A stretch of 26,335 nucleotides of DNA from a virus. Where the stretch lies: positions 1-26,335 of IMG/VR virus record IMGVR_UViG_3300036760_000874; one strand, written 5' to 3'. Under the pieces are notes generated by a model. The model searched no databases. It was not told where the DNA came from and was given only the letters and a program-made list of their open reading frames with translations. Shown here one piece after another: positions 19,363 through 26,335 of this stretch. A program made the position numbers and the translations under genes. Each line of letters opens with the position of its first letter. Position 1 is the stretch's first letter.

Positions 19363-21659
19363 CGCGGCGGCCACCATCGGACCCGATGGAGCCCAAGCGA
19401 CTTCCGCGCGAGAACCTCGTCCGAGCGATCTCCCAGGGCTTCGAGTTCCGGGAGATGGGCGACGGCAAGCCGCCGCAGATCTTCGGGCACTTCGCGAGGT
19501 TCTCGGAGTGGACGCTGATCGATTCGATGTTCGAGGGCAGGTTCATGGAGCAGATCGCTCCCGGCGCCTTCAAAAAGACATTCTCTGAGGGACGCGACCG
19601 CTTCCGCATCCTGTTCCAGCACGGGCAGGACCCGACGGTCGGCGACAAGCCGCTCGCATCGGTGACCGATCTCCGCGAGGACGACGAGGGCGCGTACTAC
19701 GAGGGCGACATGCTCGACACCTCGTACAACCGCGACCTCCTGCCGGGTCTTCAGGCCGGCGTGTATGGGGCATCGTTCCGGTTCCGCGTGATGCGTGAGG
19801 ACCTGGTCGAAGAGCCTGGTACCTCCGATCACAACCCCGCTGGCCTTCCCGAGCGCACGATCAGGGAAGCAGAAGTGATGGAGGCGGGGCCTTGCACATT
19901 CCCAGCCTACGCAGGAGCGACCGCCTCGGTGCGATCGCTCACTGACGAGTTCCTGTTCAGCGGCTTCACGCGCGATCCGAAGCGGCTCGTGGAGCTGATC
20001 GACAACGTGCGGGCCAAGGACAAGCCCGCAGTCGCACCACCCGCACCCTCGATCGATCCGGCGCCGGCAGTGGCCACCCCGGATCCCGAGCGCCGCGACG
20101 TCCCGACTCCGAAAGAAGATCCGAAGGAGGACGACGTGCCACCCGAAATCGACCGATTCAAGAGCCTCGAGGAGCTCCACGCTCGACACGCGGAGATCCA
20201 GGCGAGGCTGCAAGAGATCAGCGCCGAGTGGGGCGTGCGGGCACTCGACGCCGATACCTCGGTCGAGTTCGACGAGCTCGCCGAAGAGCGGTCCGCGATC
20301 GAGGAACGGGTCGCCGACGTCGAGCAGCGGCTGAAGGTCGTCGGCGAGACCGCGAAGGACGAGCGGAAGGTCGAGCGCGAGCCGGTCGGCCGGTCCTTCC
20401 AGGCGCCCAAGTCGCGCCTGCCCGACAACATCCACGACATCGAGGCCTACCGCGTGAACGCGCGCACGGCCGCGGAGCACACAATGCTGCTCCGCGATGG
20501 CGCGATGCGTTCGGTGGAAGGCGCGGACTTCCCCACCGCTCGATCGCGTGAGGAAGTCCAGACGCACATCGAGCGCCTGCTCCGCACGATCGACGAGCCG
20601 AACGAGGCGCTCGGCAAGTCCGGCTCCGAGCTCGCGCGGCGGATCCTATTGACAGGCTCCGAGGTGTACCGCCGGGCGTTCGGCAAGTTCGTGCTGGGCC
20701 GTCCGATGTCGCCCGAAGAGCAGCGCGCTCTGTCGTTCACATCGGCAGCCACCGGCGCGGCCGCGGTGGTGTACCAGCTCGACCCGACGATCGTGCCGAC
20801 CTCGAACTCGAGCGTGAACCCGATGCGGGCGATCGCGCGAGTCGAGACGATCTCCGGGACGAACGAGTTCAAGTTCGTGACCTCCGGCGCGATCACCGCC
20901 GCATACGGCGCGGAGGCGACGGAGGCGACGGACAACGCCCCGACACTCGCCCAGCCCGACATCATCGTGGAGAAGGCGCAGGCATACGTGCCGTTCTCCA
21001 TCGAGATCGGGCAGGACTGGGGCGCGCTCGAGACGGAGATGGGGGCGCTCTTCCAAGACGCGAAGGACGACCTCGAGGCGACGAAGTTCCTGCTCGGTGC
21101 AGGCCACGGCTCGACCGAGCCGAAGGGGCTCATCGTCGGCGCCACGGCCACGACCACGGCAGGCGGCGTGGGAGCCTTCGCGATCGCGGACCTCTACAAG
21201 GCGTGGGAGGCGCTGCCTCCTCGGTTCCGTCCGCGCGCGCAGTGGATCGCGAACCTGTTCACGTTCGACAAGGTCCGCCAGTTCGACACGGCGGGCGGCT
21301 CGGGCGTGTGGCAGTGGAAGACGAGCCTGAACGGTGGGCAGCTCGCGGCCGATCTGGCCTCGAACCCGTCGCTCGGACGCGGAGGTTCCTCGGGCAACCT
21401 CGGGGCGCTCCTGCTCGGGCGTGAGACGAACGAGGCGACCGCGATGGTCGCTGCACTCACGACCGGCTCGAAGATCCTCGTGGTCGGCGACATGCGGTAC
21501 TTCGTGATCGTCGACCGGATCGGGATGGACGTGGAGGTTGTGCCGCTCGTCGTGGGCACGAACCACCGTCCGACCGGGCAGCGCGGGCTCTACGCCTACT
21601 GGCGGAACAGCTCCGAAGTCTTGTCGGCGGCCGCGTTCCAGGTCCTGGTCACCGGATAA
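19359..21659 (+). CDS. Prohead protease fused to major capsid protein
   Basis: 766 residues from GTG 19359 (ATG 19386 is an alternative). Residues ~30-190 are an HK97-type (U35/S78) maturation protease with H88 (F-Q-H-G-Q-D-P) and S139 (G-A-S-F-R-F-R) as catalytic pair. A Pro/Ala-rich linker (~215-258) follows. Residues ~262-340 form a charged coiled coil like the HK97 delta (scaffold) domain. Residues ~375-766 are an HK97-fold major capsid protein (P-x-Y-x-variants: A-V-V-Y-Q-L-D-P-T-I-V, E-S/T-G-type turn, F-S-I-E-I-G-Q-D-W-G, G-A-G-H-G-S-T-E-P-K-G-L). An internal start at 20136 would give the capsid alone. The fusion is intact with no frameshift. Confidence 0.9.
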   Translation: MTRRPPSDPMEPKRLPRENLVRAISQGFEFREMGDGKPPQIFGHFARFSEWTLIDSMFEGRFMEQIAPGAFKKTFSEGRDRFRILFQHGQDPTVGDKPLASVTDLREDDEGAYYEGDMLDTSYNRDLLPGLQAGVYGASFRFRVMREDLVEEPGTSDHNPAGLPERTIREAEVMEAGPCTFPAYAGATASVRSLTDEFLFSGFTRDPKRLVELIDNVRAKDKPAVAPPAPSIDPAPAVATPDPERRDVPTPKEDPKEDDVPPEIDRFKSLEELHARHAEIQARLQEISAEWGVRALDADTSVEFDELAEERSAIEERVADVEQRLKVVGETAKDERKVEREPVGRSFQAPKSRLPDNIHDIEAYRVNARTAAEHTMLLRDGAMRSVEGADFPTARSREEVQTHIERLLRTIDEPNEALGKSGSELARRILLTGSEVYRRAFGKFVLGRPMSPEEQRALSFTSAATGAAAVVYQLDPTIVPTSNSSVNPMRAIARVETISGTNEFKFVTSGAITAAYGAEATEATDNAPTLAQPDIIVEKAQAYVPFSIEIGQDWGALETEMGALFQDAKDDLEATKFLLGAGHGSTEPKGLIVGATATTTAGGVGAFAIADLYKAWEALPPRFRPRAQWIANLFTFDKVRQFDTAGGSGVWQWKTSLNGGQLAADLASNPSLGRGGSSGNLGALLLGRETNEATAMVAALTTGSKILVVGDMRYFVIVDRIGMDVEVVPLVVGTNHRPTGQRGLYAYWRNSSEVLSAAAFQVLVTG
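20124..20138 (+). promoter_or_regulatory. Internal ribosome site and in-frame start for a stand-alone capsid protein
   Basis: AAGGAGG (20124-20130), a perfect Shine-Dalgarno, lies 5 nt before an in-frame GTG at 20136 (codon 260 of the fusion). It is placed exactly between the protease linker and the scaffold-like coiled coil. The product would be 507 residues: delta-like domain plus capsid, the normal HK97 gp5 arrangement. Confidence 0.65.
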
Positions 21660-21675
21660 CCAAGACGGGCTTGTG

Positions 21676-21699
21676 CCGGGGGGCTTCGGCTCCCCGGCC
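21676..21699 (+). other. Strong UUCG-capped hairpin after the capsid gene
   Basis: GCCGGGGGG pairs with CTCCCCGGC with one G-U, closed by a C-TTCG-G super-stable tetraloop, 17 bp after the capsid stop. No T-run follows and the next gene has its own GGAGGGAAGG site, so it is more likely a partial terminator or 3' RNA stabiliser raising capsid message relative to downstream genes. Confidence 0.55.
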
Positions 21700-21723
21700 A
21701 TCCCGGAGGGAAGGAACGGACGC

Positions 21724-22167
21724 ATGGCAAACGAGATCTACATCGCGGTCGAATCCGGCTCCTGCGACATCAAGGGCGAGTCGTTCACCTTCGCACGCGG
21801 CGTCACTCGCGTCCGTGCCGGCCATCCGCTGCTCAAGGCGGTGCCCGATTACTTCGAGCCGATCGACGACCACGTCACCTTCGAGCATGGCAAGGCGAAG
21901 GCTGAGGCCGACGCGAAGAGGCACGAGGAGAATCTGGCCACCGAGGCGGAGGCGGCCGCCCGGAGCGACGTCGAGCAAGCGACGGCCGCTCCTGGCGAGA
22001 AGCGCAAGGGGCGTCGCGGAAAGAAGACCGCCACCGAGGCGGAGGAGGAAGAAGCTCCGGCAGAAGAGCCCGGCGGCGATGACGAGACTCCAGCATCCGA
22101 GGAGCCAGCCGACGGGCCGGCGCCGGAGCCAGGCGGCCTCACGATGGCCTCGCTGAAGGGCGAGTAA
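21724..22167 (+). CDS. Head-associated protein with acidic tail
   Basis: 147 residues from ATG 21724 with a strong GGAGGGAAGG upstream. Residues 1-55 are a small folded domain (I-Y-I-A-V-E-S-G-S-C-D-I-K-G-E-S-F-T-F-A-R-G-V-T-R-V-R-A-G-H-P-L-L-K), similar in place and length to head-tail or capsid-stabilising proteins after the capsid gene in actinophages. The rest is a low-complexity Glu/Ala/Pro tail, likely disordered, with a basic patch K-R-K-G-R-R-G-K-K. Function not established. Confidence 0.6.
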   Translation: MANEIYIAVESGSCDIKGESFTFARGVTRVRAGHPLLKAVPDYFEPIDDHVTFEHGKAKAEADAKRHEENLATEAEAAARSDVEQATAAPGEKRKGRRGKKTATEAEEEEAPAEEPGGDDETPASEEPADGPAPEPGGLTMASLKGE

Positions 22168-22542
22168 GTGGCGGTCCTCGACACCTACGGCGACGCGATC
22201 GCACGGCTGTCGAATGCCCAGACCGGCAACGGCGATAGCACGAACACGGCGACCCGCAGCACGCGCGAGACCGCGCGCGGCGGCGGCGTTGTCATCACCT
22301 CGGCGATCGGCGCGACCCCGACAGTGACGGTGAACATCATGGGCTCGGTCGACGGCGTGAACTTCTTCAACATCCCGTACGCCCTCGTCGCGACCCCCAG
22401 GACCTTCGTCGTCAGCGCGATCGTGATCACGACAGCAGTGACGACGACGTACCTGCTCCAGGAGAGCGTCTTCTGGCGCTACATCAAGCTCGTCTACTCG
22501 GCGAACACCAACGTGACCCTGACCGTGGACGTTGTCCTGTGA
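22168..22542 (+). CDS. Virion structural protein, beta-rich, unknown
   Basis: 124 residues from GTG 22168, directly after a TAA. It is almost all beta-strand with many Thr/Val (G-G-G-V-V-I-T-S-A-I-G-A-T-P-T-V-T-V-N, S-V-D-G-V-N-F-F-N-I-P, N-T-N-V-T-L-T-V-D-V-V-L). The S-x-D-G-x-x-F-F turn is common in phage Ig-like or head-decoration proteins. Position between capsid and the next small genes fits a decoration or head-tail connector role, but no specific family is recognised. Confidence 0.55.
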   Translation: MAVLDTYGDAIARLSNAQTGNGDSTNTATRSTRETARGGGVVITSAIGATPTVTVNIMGSVDGVNFFNIPYALVATPRTFVVSAIVITTAVTTTYLLQESVFWRYIKLVYSANTNVTLTVDVVL

Positions 22543-22709
22543 GATGGCTGAAGCGGATCTTCGGGCTCAAGAAGCCGCAGAAGGGCGAGGCGGTGCTGCG
22601 GGCGACGGTCATCCGCGCCGACGGCACGATCGAGGAGCTCGGCGTGATCGCGCGAGGCGAGATCGACCTGAACGCCGACACCGTGCAGCACATCGGGAGA
22701 GCCGAGTGA
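22539..22709 (+). CDS. Small basic phage protein, unknown
   Basis: 56 residues from GTG 22539 (GTGA overlap both before and after). Begins R-W-L-K-R-I-F-G-L-K-K-P-Q-K, a basic amphipathic start, then two strands (E-A-V-L-R-A-T-V-I-R-A-D-G-T, I-E-E-L-G-V-I-A-R-G-E). Exact fit between two coupled genes supports it being real. Function unknown; in the head-tail region. Confidence 0.5.
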   Translation: MRWLKRIFGLKKPQKGEAVLRATVIRADGTIEELGVIARGEIDLNADTVQHIGRAE

Positions 22710-22900
22710 AGATCCCGACGCAGCGCCATTACGTTCGGACGGAGGTCCGTGAGGGGACGCCGATCGCCGTGTTGTACCGCGACAGCCCATGCACCGTCGA
22801 GGCAGGCCAGATCACCCACGACGAGTGGGAGGAGCTCGGATCCCCGCGCCTGGTCGACGTCGAGATGAACATCAAGCCCGTCGAGCCCGAGGCGGGCTAG
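22706..22900 (+). CDS. Small virion-region protein, unknown
   Basis: 64 residues from GTG 22706 (GTGA overlap). A strand-rich, acidic protein (Y-V-R-T-E-V-R-E-G-T-P-I-A-V-L-Y-R, then V-D-V-E-M-N-I-K-P-V-E). One cysteine, no membrane segment. It directly abuts the next gene (TAG-ATG). Could be a head-tail joining part; no motif confirms this. Confidence 0.45.
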   Translation: MKIPTQRHYVRTEVREGTPIAVLYRDSPCTVEAGQITHDEWEELGSPRLVDVEMNIKPVEPEAG

Positions 22901-23305
22901 ATGGCCGCCGGCATCGTCCTTACGAACAACGGCGAGGAGTGGGGCTCTGAGCGCCTCGCCGGCGTGCAGGGCGCGGGAACCAACAACGTCGCCGGCAACG
23001 CCGGGTCCCACATCGGCTGGGGGACATCGATCACGACGCCGGCGAAGGGTGATACCACCCTCACCGCCGAGAGCGGGGATCCCGCCACCCGCGTCGCGAC
23101 CTCGGTGACGGTGGTCGGCACGGGCTCAGCGGCGAAGTACCAGGCCACCGCGACGCTCCCGTCCACGACCACGCAGACGATCCAAGAGGCGGGCCTGTTC
23201 TCCGCGAACACGGCCGGGATCCTCTTCGTGCACGCGGCCTTCACCGGGATCGCGCTCTCGAGCGGCGACTCGATCGCGTTCACGCTCACCATCGATCCCG
23301 CCTGA
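22901..23305 (+). CDS. Virion structural protein, tail-fibre-like beta domain
   Basis: 134 residues from ATG 22901. The C-terminal half E-A-G-L-F-S-A-N-T-A-G-I-L-F-V-H-A-A-F then G-D-S-I-A-F-T-L-T-I is a pattern seen in phage structural proteins that carry a fibre-collar-like beta domain. The N-terminal half is Gly/Thr-rich. It closes the run of small virion genes before the hairpin-containing gap at 23306-23394. Structural role likely; exact part unknown. Confidence 0.6.
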   Translation: MAAGIVLTNNGEEWGSERLAGVQGAGTNNVAGNAGSHIGWGTSITTPAKGDTTLTAESGDPATRVATSVTVVGTGSAAKYQATATLPSTTTQTIQEAGLFSANTAGILFVHAAFTGIALSSGDSIAFTLTIDPA

Positions 23306-23322
23306 CCTTCGGCGTGACCTCA

Positions 23323-23382
23323 CCCCGAGCATCAGGCCCCTGATCGGGGATGCCCCCCGCGCCGCGTCAACGGCCGGGGGGC
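23323..23382 (+). other. Two hairpins before the DUF1996 genes
   Basis: First stem: CCCCG/CGGGG (23323-23327/23345-23349) enclosing ATCAGG/CCTGAT (23331-23336/23339-23344). Second: GCCCCCCG/CGGGGGGC (23352-23359/23375-23382). Both lie in the 89-bp gap before the secreted DUF1996 gene, so they may reduce read-through and set that pair apart. No T-run follows. Confidence 0.45.
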
Positions 23383-23406
23383 CGGCACAAGGAGATGACG
23401 CTCCTC

Positions 23407-25386
23407 ATGCGAGACAACCATCGGCTCTTCGGCTGGGCGAACCGTAGTCGGCAGTCTGTCCTACGGCGGATGACGGTCATCCTGGCGGCGCTCGTGATCG
23501 CGGTCGCATTCATGCCGGGGGCCGGCGCGCTTGAGACCGGGAACACTCACAACAAGTTCAGCATCGGGATCAACAACGCCGGAAGCAACCAGGGTGGCAT
23601 CCAGTTCAAGCGATTCCTCGACGGAGACGCCACGACTGCGACCGCCGGCTGGGTCTCAGGTGACCGGTGCAGCTACGGCGGTGCATACGCTTTCCTCGAG
23701 AACGATGGCGTTCTGATCGGTCGCGTGACGGTCGCAAGGATTAACTACGCCCAGATCGACGACAAGTACATGAGCGAGGGCGTCCGGTACTACAACGGCA
23801 CCGTGGCTCCTCCAGGGTCTCCACACGAGCTGAACGACTGTCCGGCCCCGGAGTTCTCCTACCCGACGCACAAGGGGTCTTTTCCCGCCGCTCCGGTCAT
23901 CACGCTCCACGGTCCATCGGAGACGTTCGACACCCAGAGCATCGCTTCCCCGACAGGCGCGGCGATGCCCCTGCGGTGGGACTGGGTCTCGACGACGGCA
24001 CACACCATCGCTCTCGTCGTCTACCAGGACACCCTCGGTGACAACGTGCAGATCCCCCTCGTAGCCCTCTACTTCGACGCGCTCGACCCATCCTTGACCT
24101 TCACCACGAACGCGCCGGCACCGCCCCCCCCGCCCCCAGCCGGCGGTGGTCTCTTCACGGTGTCTTGTCCGCTCGATCACATGGCATCCGACGATCCGAT
24201 CGTCTACCCCGGCCAGCCCGGAGCGGCGCACCTGCACCAGTTCTTCGGTGCGAAGAACGTCACCGCCTCCACGGTCGCCTCGAGCCTTCCGGGTTCGCCG
24301 ACGACGTGCGCCAACCTGGCCGACTCCGCGGGCTACTGGACGCCGGCGCTTGAGGGCCCCTCGCCCTCCAACGCTGTCGTGAACCCAGACAGCTTCACGG
24401 CGTACTACCTCGCTCCTGAGGGTCACACCGTGGCTCCGATCCCTGCGGGTCTCGTGATGATCTCCGACGCGGCATCTGCTCCCCTGGTCTCGGGGTGGTC
24501 GTGCTTCAACAACGTCACCGCGACCACGCCGCTGCCGCAGTCGTGCTCGGCGACCCAGACCAACGGGTTCCTGAAAGAGACGATCCACTTCCCGATGTTC
24601 TGGGACGGCGTGAACCTCGACTCGGCGAACCACCGTTCGCACCTGTCGTTCATCCAGGACGCGGGACATCCGGTCGAGATCGCGCATCTCGTCATCCAGG
24701 TCAGCTACACGCTGTTCTACGGCGCGACCTACCACCTTGCACCGAACCTCGACCAGACGATCCCGGCGGCCCACGCCGACTTCATGAACGGCTGGAACCA
24801 GGCCGCGCTCGCGAGCATGACGAACGTCTGCCTGAACGGTGGGCTCGACTGCAAGGGCGTCGTCCCGGCGGTCATCAACCCAACCGCGGCCGTCTCGGTG
24901 ACGCCGAGCTCCGGAACCGCTCCGCTCGCGGTGACGGCCGATGCATCAGCCTCGGTCGCAGGTTCCTCGCCGATCTCGACGTACACGTTCAATTTCGGTG
25001 ACGGCACCACGGTCGGGCCCCAGGCCGGTGCGACCGCTGCCCACACATACACGACGGCCAACATCTACACCGTGACGGTAACGGTCCTCGACACGGACGG
25101 CGGATCCGCGCAAGCGACCGCTGGGGTGACGGTGAACCCCGCCATCCCGCAATACGTGCTCCCGGCAGGTGGTCCGACGCGAGTGGACTGTCTCGCGGGC
25201 GGAACAGCGAAGGTGCCGATCGTCAACCAGCAGACCCCGACGTTCCTCGTGACCTGCCCGGGCGCGGGGTCGAACAACGGGAACGCTCAGATCCGCCTCG
25301 CCGACGGACAGTGGCAGCTCGTCTGCCCGCTCGGGGTGCTCCCGACCTACATCCAGACATCACCGCTGAAAGTGACCTGCCCATAG
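23407..25386 (+). CDS. Secreted DUF1996 protein with PKD domain
   Basis: 659 residues from ATG 23407 (AAGGAG 12 nt upstream; ATG 23395 and 23470 are alternatives). A long basic n-region then M-T-V-I-L-A-A-L-V-I-A-V-A-F forms a signal peptide ending A-G-A. Residues ~40-235 are a domain I do not recognise, followed by a PPPPPPP linker. Residues ~249-485 are DUF1996: D-D-P-I-V-Y-P-G-Q-P-G-A-A-H-L-H-Q-F-F-G, S-A-G-Y-W-T-P-A-L-E, H-F-P-M-F-W-D-G, H-A-D-F-M-N-G-W. Residues ~489-578 are a PKD repeat (N-F-G-D-G-T, H-T-Y). A Cys-containing tail closes it. DUF1996 occurs in secreted actinobacterial and fungal proteins; the conserved His and Asp suggest metal or sugar binding, unproven. Confidence 0.8.
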   Translation: MRDNHRLFGWANRSRQSVLRRMTVILAALVIAVAFMPGAGALETGNTHNKFSIGINNAGSNQGGIQFKRFLDGDATTATAGWVSGDRCSYGGAYAFLENDGVLIGRVTVARINYAQIDDKYMSEGVRYYNGTVAPPGSPHELNDCPAPEFSYPTHKGSFPAAPVITLHGPSETFDTQSIASPTGAAMPLRWDWVSTTAHTIALVVYQDTLGDNVQIPLVALYFDALDPSLTFTTNAPAPPPPPPAGGGLFTVSCPLDHMASDDPIVYPGQPGAAHLHQFFGAKNVTASTVASSLPGSPTTCANLADSAGYWTPALEGPSPSNAVVNPDSFTAYYLAPEGHTVAPIPAGLVMISDAASAPLVSGWSCFNNVTATTPLPQSCSATQTNGFLKETIHFPMFWDGVNLDSANHRSHLSFIQDAGHPVEIAHLVIQVSYTLFYGATYHLAPNLDQTIPAAHADFMNGWNQAALASMTNVCLNGGLDCKGVVPAVINPTAAVSVTPSSGTAPLAVTADASASVAGSSPISTYTFNFGDGTTVGPQAGATAAHTYTTANIYTVTVTVLDTDGGSAQATAGVTVNPAIPQYVLPAGGPTRVDCLAGGTAKVPIVNQQTPTFLVTCPGAGSNNGNAQIRLADGQWQLVCPLGVLPTYIQTSPLKVTCP

Positions 25387-25413
25387 CCGTGACCTGAGGG
25401 CGACTCTCGCCTC

Positions 25414-26196
25414 ATGACAGAGTTCGGATCCCGCCCGATGCGCCCGCGCGGAGCCGTCATCGCGGCGCTCGCCTTGGTTCTCGTCCTGTTCCCGAGCTGG
25501 CCGGCGTCGGCATCGACGGTCACGGAGCACTGCGGATTCTCCCACTTCGCCAATGACGACCCGATCGTTCACCCCGGAGAACCGGGTGCCTCCCACCTGC
25601 ATCTGTTCGCCGGCAACCCCACGACCGATGCCTTCTCGACGCCTGATTCTCTCTTGGCAGCAGGGCAGACGACCTGCCACGACCAGCCGCTGGACTTCTC
25701 CGGCTACTGGGTCCCCGCCGTGTACGTCGACGGTGTGCAGACCTCGATCAAGCTCTCGCCCTACTGGAAGGACAACGGGGTCTCGGTCGTTGCCCCCCCG
25801 TTCGGCATGGAGTTCGTCGCGGGCCACGACTGGGGCGTCTCGGCGGTCTTCGCCTGCACGCCGGGAGGGAAGTACCTCACGCCTCCTGATTGCATGGGTC
25901 GCGGCGTGGTGAAGCTCCGCGTGTTCTTCCCCTCGTGCTGGGACGGCGTCGGAACCTCCCAAGCCGACTTCGCCTATCCCGCTGCCAAGGTCTGCCCCGA
26001 CGGCTTCGCCATTCGGATCCCCGAGCTGTTCCTCCAGGTCGACACCAAGATCGTCGACGGAACCGCTCGCACCTTCGCCCTCGCCTCCGGTGCGGATGGC
26101 TCGGTGAGCGACTACACCACGATGCACGCCGACTTCATGGACGCCTGGACGCCGGAGGCGATGCAGACACTGATTGACCGCCTGAACGCGGGGTAG
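25414..26196 (+). CDS. Secreted DUF1996 protein
   Basis: 260 residues from ATG 25414 (ATG 25438 is possible). Signal peptide residues ~1-34 (G-A-V-I-A-A-L-A-L-V-L-V-L-F, ending A-S-A-S). The rest is a single DUF1996 domain: D-D-P-I-V-H-P-G-E-P-G-A-S-H-L-H-L-F-A-G, S-G-Y-W-V-P-A-V-Y, F-F-P-S-C-W-D-G, H-A-D-F-M-D-A-W. It shares these signature points with the first DUF1996 protein but differs widely elsewhere and lacks the N-terminal and PKD domains, so it is a divergent relative rather than a recent duplicate. The 27-bp gap implies shared transcription. Surface or virion-associated role is inferred. Confidence 0.8.
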   Translation: MTEFGSRPMRPRGAVIAALALVLVLFPSWPASASTVTEHCGFSHFANDDPIVHPGEPGASHLHLFAGNPTTDAFSTPDSLLAAGQTTCHDQPLDFSGYWVPAVYVDGVQTSIKLSPYWKDNGVSVVAPPFGMEFVAGHDWGVSAVFACTPGGKYLTPPDCMGRGVVKLRVFFPSCWDGVGTSQADFAYPAAKVCPDGFAIRIPELFLQVDTKIVDGTARTFALASGADGSVSDYTTMHADFMDAWTPEAMQTLIDRLNAG

Positions 26197-26199
26197 CCC

Positions 26200-26335
26200 G
26201 TGGCCGGTAGCATCACCAACCTTGACGCGCGCGATACCGGCACCACCAACCCCGCGGTCTCGAACTCGAAGACATTCACGAATGGCCGTCTGTATGTGAT
26301 CGCGCTCTCGGAGCGGATCAGTGGCGGTCTCACCG
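26200..26335 (+). CDS. Virion-region protein, 3'-truncated by window end
   Basis: Starts at GTG 26200, 3 bp after the DUF1996 stop, and remains open to the last base (45 codons). The visible part is Thr/Asn/Ser-rich with D-A-R-D-T-G-T-T-N-P-A-V-S and G-R-L-Y-V-I-A-L-S-E-R-I, a beta-rich style resembling tail-fibre or structural proteins. Too little is seen to name it. Confidence 0.45.
   Translation, partial: MAGSITNLDARDTGTTNPAVSNSKTFTNGRLYVIALSERISGGLT

Noticed and set aside
16012-19377. Very long minus-strand open frame (1121 codons) opposite terS, terL and portal
   Set aside because: It is the antisense shadow of well-supported genes in GC-rich DNA. The peptide is Arg/Asp/Glu/Leu/Val-skewed with no domain and no ribosome site, and the sense proteins have clear motifs.
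18747-20567. 606-codon minus-strand frame opposite the portal and protease
   Set aside because: Also an antisense shadow; its amino-acid skew follows the complementary codons of the capsid-region genes.
1-26335. Circular genome closed at the window ends
   Set aside because: The two ends share no overlap, both cut open reading frames, and key tail genes are missing, so more sequence lies outside.

Overview
The window is a contiguous piece of a temperate tailed-phage genome (class Caudoviricetes, HK97-type capsid), very probably infecting a high-GC actinobacterium. The evidence is the uniformly high GC, frequent GTG starts, and gene families typical of actinophages: DUF3263, DUF2746-like and GC-x-C-x2-C/HGT-motif proteins, many small zinc-ribbon proteins, and a DUF1508/YegP-like protein. 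Both ends cut through virion genes. The integrase sits in the middle with phage genes on both sides, so this is the virion or circular gene order, not an integrated prophage with int at its edge. Tape-measure and most tail genes lie outside the window.

Layout. 1-2814 (+): end of a tail protein, a small DUF1508-like protein, then a lysis-type cassette (peptidase-like protein, membrane coiled-coil protein, two-helix holin candidate). 2815-2931: convergent junction with hairpins. 2932-4611 (-): lysogeny operon of XRE-type repressor, tyrosine integrase and lipoprotein, all overlapping or nearly touching. 4612-4677: a genetic switch with two divergent promoters whose -35 boxes overlap on a 19-bp palindromic operator. 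4678-14885 (+): early region. It starts with a Cro-like HTH protein and a secreted protein and continues as a long run of small genes, mostly joined by stop-start overlaps. It includes a replication-initiator-like HTH protein carrying an iteron array inside its gene, a RusA resolvase, a secreted SLT-fold protein, a ParB-family protein, an MmcB-like nuclease, and a CAU-anticodon tRNA with initiator-like features. 14882-23305 (+): two HNH endonucleases, small and large terminase, portal, a protease-capsid fusion with an internal start for the capsid, and small head-tail or virion proteins. 23407-26196 (+): two tandem secreted DUF1996 proteins, the first with a PKD domain. A virion-like gene begins at 26200 and runs off the end.

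How it fits together. The repressor probably holds the rightward early promoter off while expressing itself, the integrase and a lipoprotein that may alter the lysogen surface. When it is lifted, the rightward operon makes the Cro-like protein, the initiator that would act on iterons in its own gene, recombination proteins, and then packaging and head genes. The most notable points are the iteron array, the capsid internal start, the initiator-like tRNA, a symmetric 8-7-8 inverted repeat inside the repressor next to int (possible attP core), a 41-bp tandem duplication that breaks a small gene, and the paired DUF1996 proteins.

All protein calls rest on reading motifs by eye; no database search was possible.
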